Shown here in pieces: positions 38,190 through 39,561 of a stretch of 39,561 nt of DNA (its first letter is position 1; each line of letters starts with the position of its first letter). Source of the DNA: Pseudomonas cuatrocienegasensis (GTDB lineage Bacteria > Pseudomonadota > Gammaproteobacteria > Pseudomonadales > Pseudomonadaceae); NCBI RefSeq assembly GCF_900110925.1, contig NZ_FOFP01000028.1:1-39561 (forward strand). Direction: 5' to 3'. The notes below the pieces were generated by a model. That model was not told where the DNA came from. It did not search any database and saw only the letters and a program-made list of their open reading frames with translations. Position numbers and translations under genes: made by a program.

Positions 38190-38501
38190 TTACTTCAACG
38201 CCTGCAGCCGTCGCTTTAGTTCTGCAGTGTCTTCGACCTCGAAACGCCCATCGCCCCGCGCATACTTCTCGAACAGGTCGTCGATTGCCTCGAGTAGCAG
38301 GTACTTGACCGGCGTCGAGTCGCTGGTCAGGTTTTTCACCTCCTGCAGGCCCTTGTGGTAACGCACCGGGGCCAGTAGTGGGATCTTCTTTTCTTCGCCA
38401 TCGCCGGCCATTGCCGCCCGCGCTTTCTCGACGTGTGGTCGCTCAGGCGCTACGCCGCCCCGGGCTGGCCGGCTGGTGCTTAGCTTGTTGGCTTCGGTCA
38501 T
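38190..38501 (-). CDS. ParB-like RHH centromere-binding protein
   Basis: 103 residues, coupled to parA by an ATGA overlap. A flexible basic N-terminus (about 1-45) is followed by a ribbon-helix-helix pattern: strand APVRYHKGLQEVKNL, then STPVKYLLLEAIDDLFEKYA (about 50-85). This is the architecture of small ParB partners (ParG type) of type Ib partition. Such proteins bind tandem short repeats and repress the par promoter. Arrays of 8-bp repeats lie before parA and at three other loci. Confidence 0.72.
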   Translation of the reverse strand: MTEANKLSTSRPARGGVAPERPHVEKARAAMAGDGEEKKIPLLAPVRYHKGLQEVKNLTSDSTPVKYLLLEAIDDLFEKYARGDGRFEVEDTAELKRRLQALK

Positions 38502-39148
38502 TTCAGCAGCTCCAACAGTTCGGCGGTCAGGGCCTCGATCTCGAGGCGGGCTTTGTTGTCGGCGGCCAGGTCCATGACGCTTAGGCCGTTGCCGACCTCG
38601 AGGCGGTACGCCTGGCGCATGCAGGTCTGTGCGGTAAGGATGGGCAGCTCGAAGGCCTCGAGCGCTTCGCGCGCGGTGCGCTCGAGGGTGGTGCCGACAA
38701 CCGCGCAGGCGATCATCATCGCCGCCACGGGCGGCCCGTCGGTGATTGCTTTGCGGTCCTTCACCAGCTGCACCAGGTCGGCGCAGGCCCAAATGTCGTA
38801 CTGGCTCGGCTGCACGGGGATCAGTACCAGGTCGGCGGCTTTGATCGCTACGGCGGCCAGTTCGTCGACCTGCGGCACGCCGTCGACGACCACATAGTCG
38901 TAGCCGCCAGCGACGCGTGGCAGGTCGCGCGCCAGCTGCCGGCCCATGGCGACGGTAGGGATCACGCGCGGATCATCCTCGGCCCCGGCCCGGCTGGCCG
39001 CCCAGTCGGTCGCGCTGCCCTGTTTGTGGTCGAGGTCGACCAGGAGCACGCGGTAGCCGAGCGAAGCCAGGCAGCTCGCCAAGTTCGTCGACGTGGTCGT
39101 TTTCGACGTGCCGCCCTTCTGGTTTAAAACTGAAATTACCTTTGCCAT
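38498..39148 (-). CDS. parA: ParA partition ATPase (type Ib)
   Basis: 216 residues, the short ParA class without a DNA-binding N-terminus. Deviant Walker A KGGTSKTTT (about 11-19) with the signature lysine, LLVDLDHKQGS (Walker A' region) and YVVVDGVPQ (Walker B). AGGAGG lies eight bases before the ATG at 39148. It positions the plasmid on the nucleoid and stabilises the prophage. The 39185-39244 array lies upstream, so the operon is probably autoregulated. N15 SopA is larger and of type Ia, so this is a different partition module. Confidence 0.9.
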   Translation of the reverse strand: MAKVISVLNQKGGTSKTTTSTNLASCLASLGYRVLLVDLDHKQGSATDWAASRAGAEDDPRVIPTVAMGRQLARDLPRVAGGYDYVVVDGVPQVDELAAVAIKAADLVLIPVQPSQYDIWACADLVQLVKDRKAITDGPPVAAMMIACAVVGTTLERTAREALEAFELPILTAQTCMRQAYRLEVGNGLSVMDLAADNKARLEIEALTAELLELLK

Positions 39149-39184
39149 CGGTGGCCCCTCCTGGGGTTTTGTGGTCTGACGGCG

Positions 39185-39244
39185 CAAGAATAAGAGCAAA
39201 AGAACAAAAGCGCAAGAAGTCAAAAGAACAAAAGAACAAAAGAA
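39185..39244 (+). repeat. 8-bp repeat array before parA, centromere-like
   Basis: Six in-phase octamers at 39197-39244: CAAAAGAA, CAAAAGCG, CAAGAAGT, CAAAAGAA, CAAAAGAA, CAAAAGAA. A degenerate unit (AATAAGAG, 39189) and CAAG (39185) precede them. An 8-base period on one face suits a protein spiralling along DNA as RHH dimers do at ParG- and omega-type sites. Confidence 0.7.
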
Positions 39245-39480
39245 AGCGCCGCGCAGCGGCCAACCTTGTACGCCGTCAACGGTGCGTCCTTTCTCCCCTG
39301 GCCTTGAGCCCAGCAGCTGCGCGGGTTTCCCGCGCAATAAACCGACAGCGCGAAGCGCTGGTCCTTATAGGGTATGCCTCCCGCTGGCGCGCCTGGCAGC
39401 AAAGCGGTAGCGCCTTCGCCTTTTCCACTCACGCCGCCAGCGCCTTGTCAACAGCACAGCGCGACCAGTGCGCAACGTGC
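39245..39480. other. Non-coding region with hairpins
   Basis: No convincing gene. It contains a perfect 8-bp hairpin TGCGCGGG-TTT-CCCGCGCA (39318-39336) and CAGCGC-GAA-GCGCTG (39346-39360). A TTGACA lies on the minus strand at 39446-39451 but has no good -10 box. The stretch may include the par promoter. Confidence 0.4.
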
Positions 39481-39485
39481 GCAAA

Positions 39486-39513
39486 GGTGTATAAATACGC
39501 GCATCCATACACC
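39486..39513. repeat. Imperfect palindrome with CGCG centre near the right end
   Basis: Arms GGTGTAT and ATACACC are perfect; overall 11 of 14 pairs match around a central CGCG. The heart contains TACGCGC, which is also part of the N15 and PY54 telomere cores. Candidate secondary site of the telomere complex. Confidence 0.5.
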
Positions 39514-39531
39514 CAAAGCGCAAAGACAACA

Positions 39532-39561
39532 TACACCCCTGCACACATGTGCAAGGGTGTA
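39532..39561. repeat. Candidate telomere-resolution palindrome (telRL-like)
   Basis: Imperfect inverted repeat TACACCC-C-TGCACA / CA / TGTGCA-A-GGGTGTA; 13 of 15 base pairs match. Iterons read outwards from it: inverted copies lie to the left (39507, 39531) and direct copies to the right (39555 and, if the ends join, 11, 25, 53, 94). This fits an uncut telomere in circular or virion DNA cut 15 bases past its centre. Which palindrome is cut needs experiment. Confidence 0.5.

Noticed and set aside
39220..39432. 70-codon minus-strand ORF upstream of parA
   Set aside because: It runs through hairpins and the octamer array, lacks a ribosome-binding site and shows no protein-like pattern.
39481..39528. 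CAAAGGTG (39482) and CAAAGCGCAAAGACA (39514) as further octamer sites
   Set aside because: Isolated units without a run of consistent phase; they overlap the telomere palindromes. Kept only as a possibility.
1..39561. Integrase gene, attachment site, tRNA genes, CRISPR array or insertion sequence
   Set aside because: None seen. Absence of an integrase agrees with a linear plasmid prophage.

Overview
The window looks like the complete or near-complete genome (39.6 kb, GC-rich) of a temperate phage with a contractile P2-type tail, whose prophage is a linear hairpin-ended plasmid in the style of N15, phiHAP-1, VP882 and VHML. Three features support this. A protelomerase sits at one end, beside a large N15-type primase/helicase RepA. 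A ParA/RHH partition operon sits at the other end. Inverted repeats built on GGGTGTATGC-like iterons lie at both extremities. There is no integrase. Several small accessory genes (ASCH protein, zinc-finger and XRE-like proteins) resemble proteins I associate with Pseudomonas phages, so a Pseudomonas or related gammaproteobacterial host is likely but not proven.

Layout. 1-120: telomere-proximal iterons and protelomerase promoter. 120-1670 (+): protelomerase. 1639-6727 (-): a small gene behind a near-consensus LexA box, repA, and an S24-like repressor whose catalytic serine is replaced by threonine. 6876-9514 (+): early operon ending in a Q-like antiterminator and a zinc-ribbon protein. 9511-9770: late promoter followed at once by two terminators. 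9770-12645: holin, SAR endolysin, Rz/Rz1, DNA methyltransferase, two small genes. 12646-12917: probable cos region. 12918-34652: packaging, head, and P2-like tail genes (terS, terL, portal, protease-capsid fusion, V W J I H, fibres and spike, FI FII E T U X D). 34693-36439 (+): three promoter cassettes with small genes, then XRE-like and ASCH genes. 36500-38117 (-): small overlapping unknown genes. 38190-39148 (-): parB-like and parA. 39149-39561: centromere-like array and telomere-like palindromes.

How the parts fit. Protelomerase keeps the linear replicon, RepA replicates it and ParA/ParB segregate it. The repressor keeps lytic genes off. An identical-looking operator lies both at the early promoter region and upstream of repA, so the repressor may also act on replication. 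Because the repressor appears unable to cleave itself, induction probably depends on another factor, and the LexA-boxed small gene is the obvious candidate. The late operon appears to be Q-dependent and is punctuated by intrinsic terminators.

The most interesting unexplained signal is an 8-bp periodic repeat (CAAAAGNN family) at four separated places: before parA, before repA, before terS, and at the late promoter. I interpret it as a dispersed centromere/operator bound by the RHH ParB-like protein, which would couple segregation, replication and lytic development.
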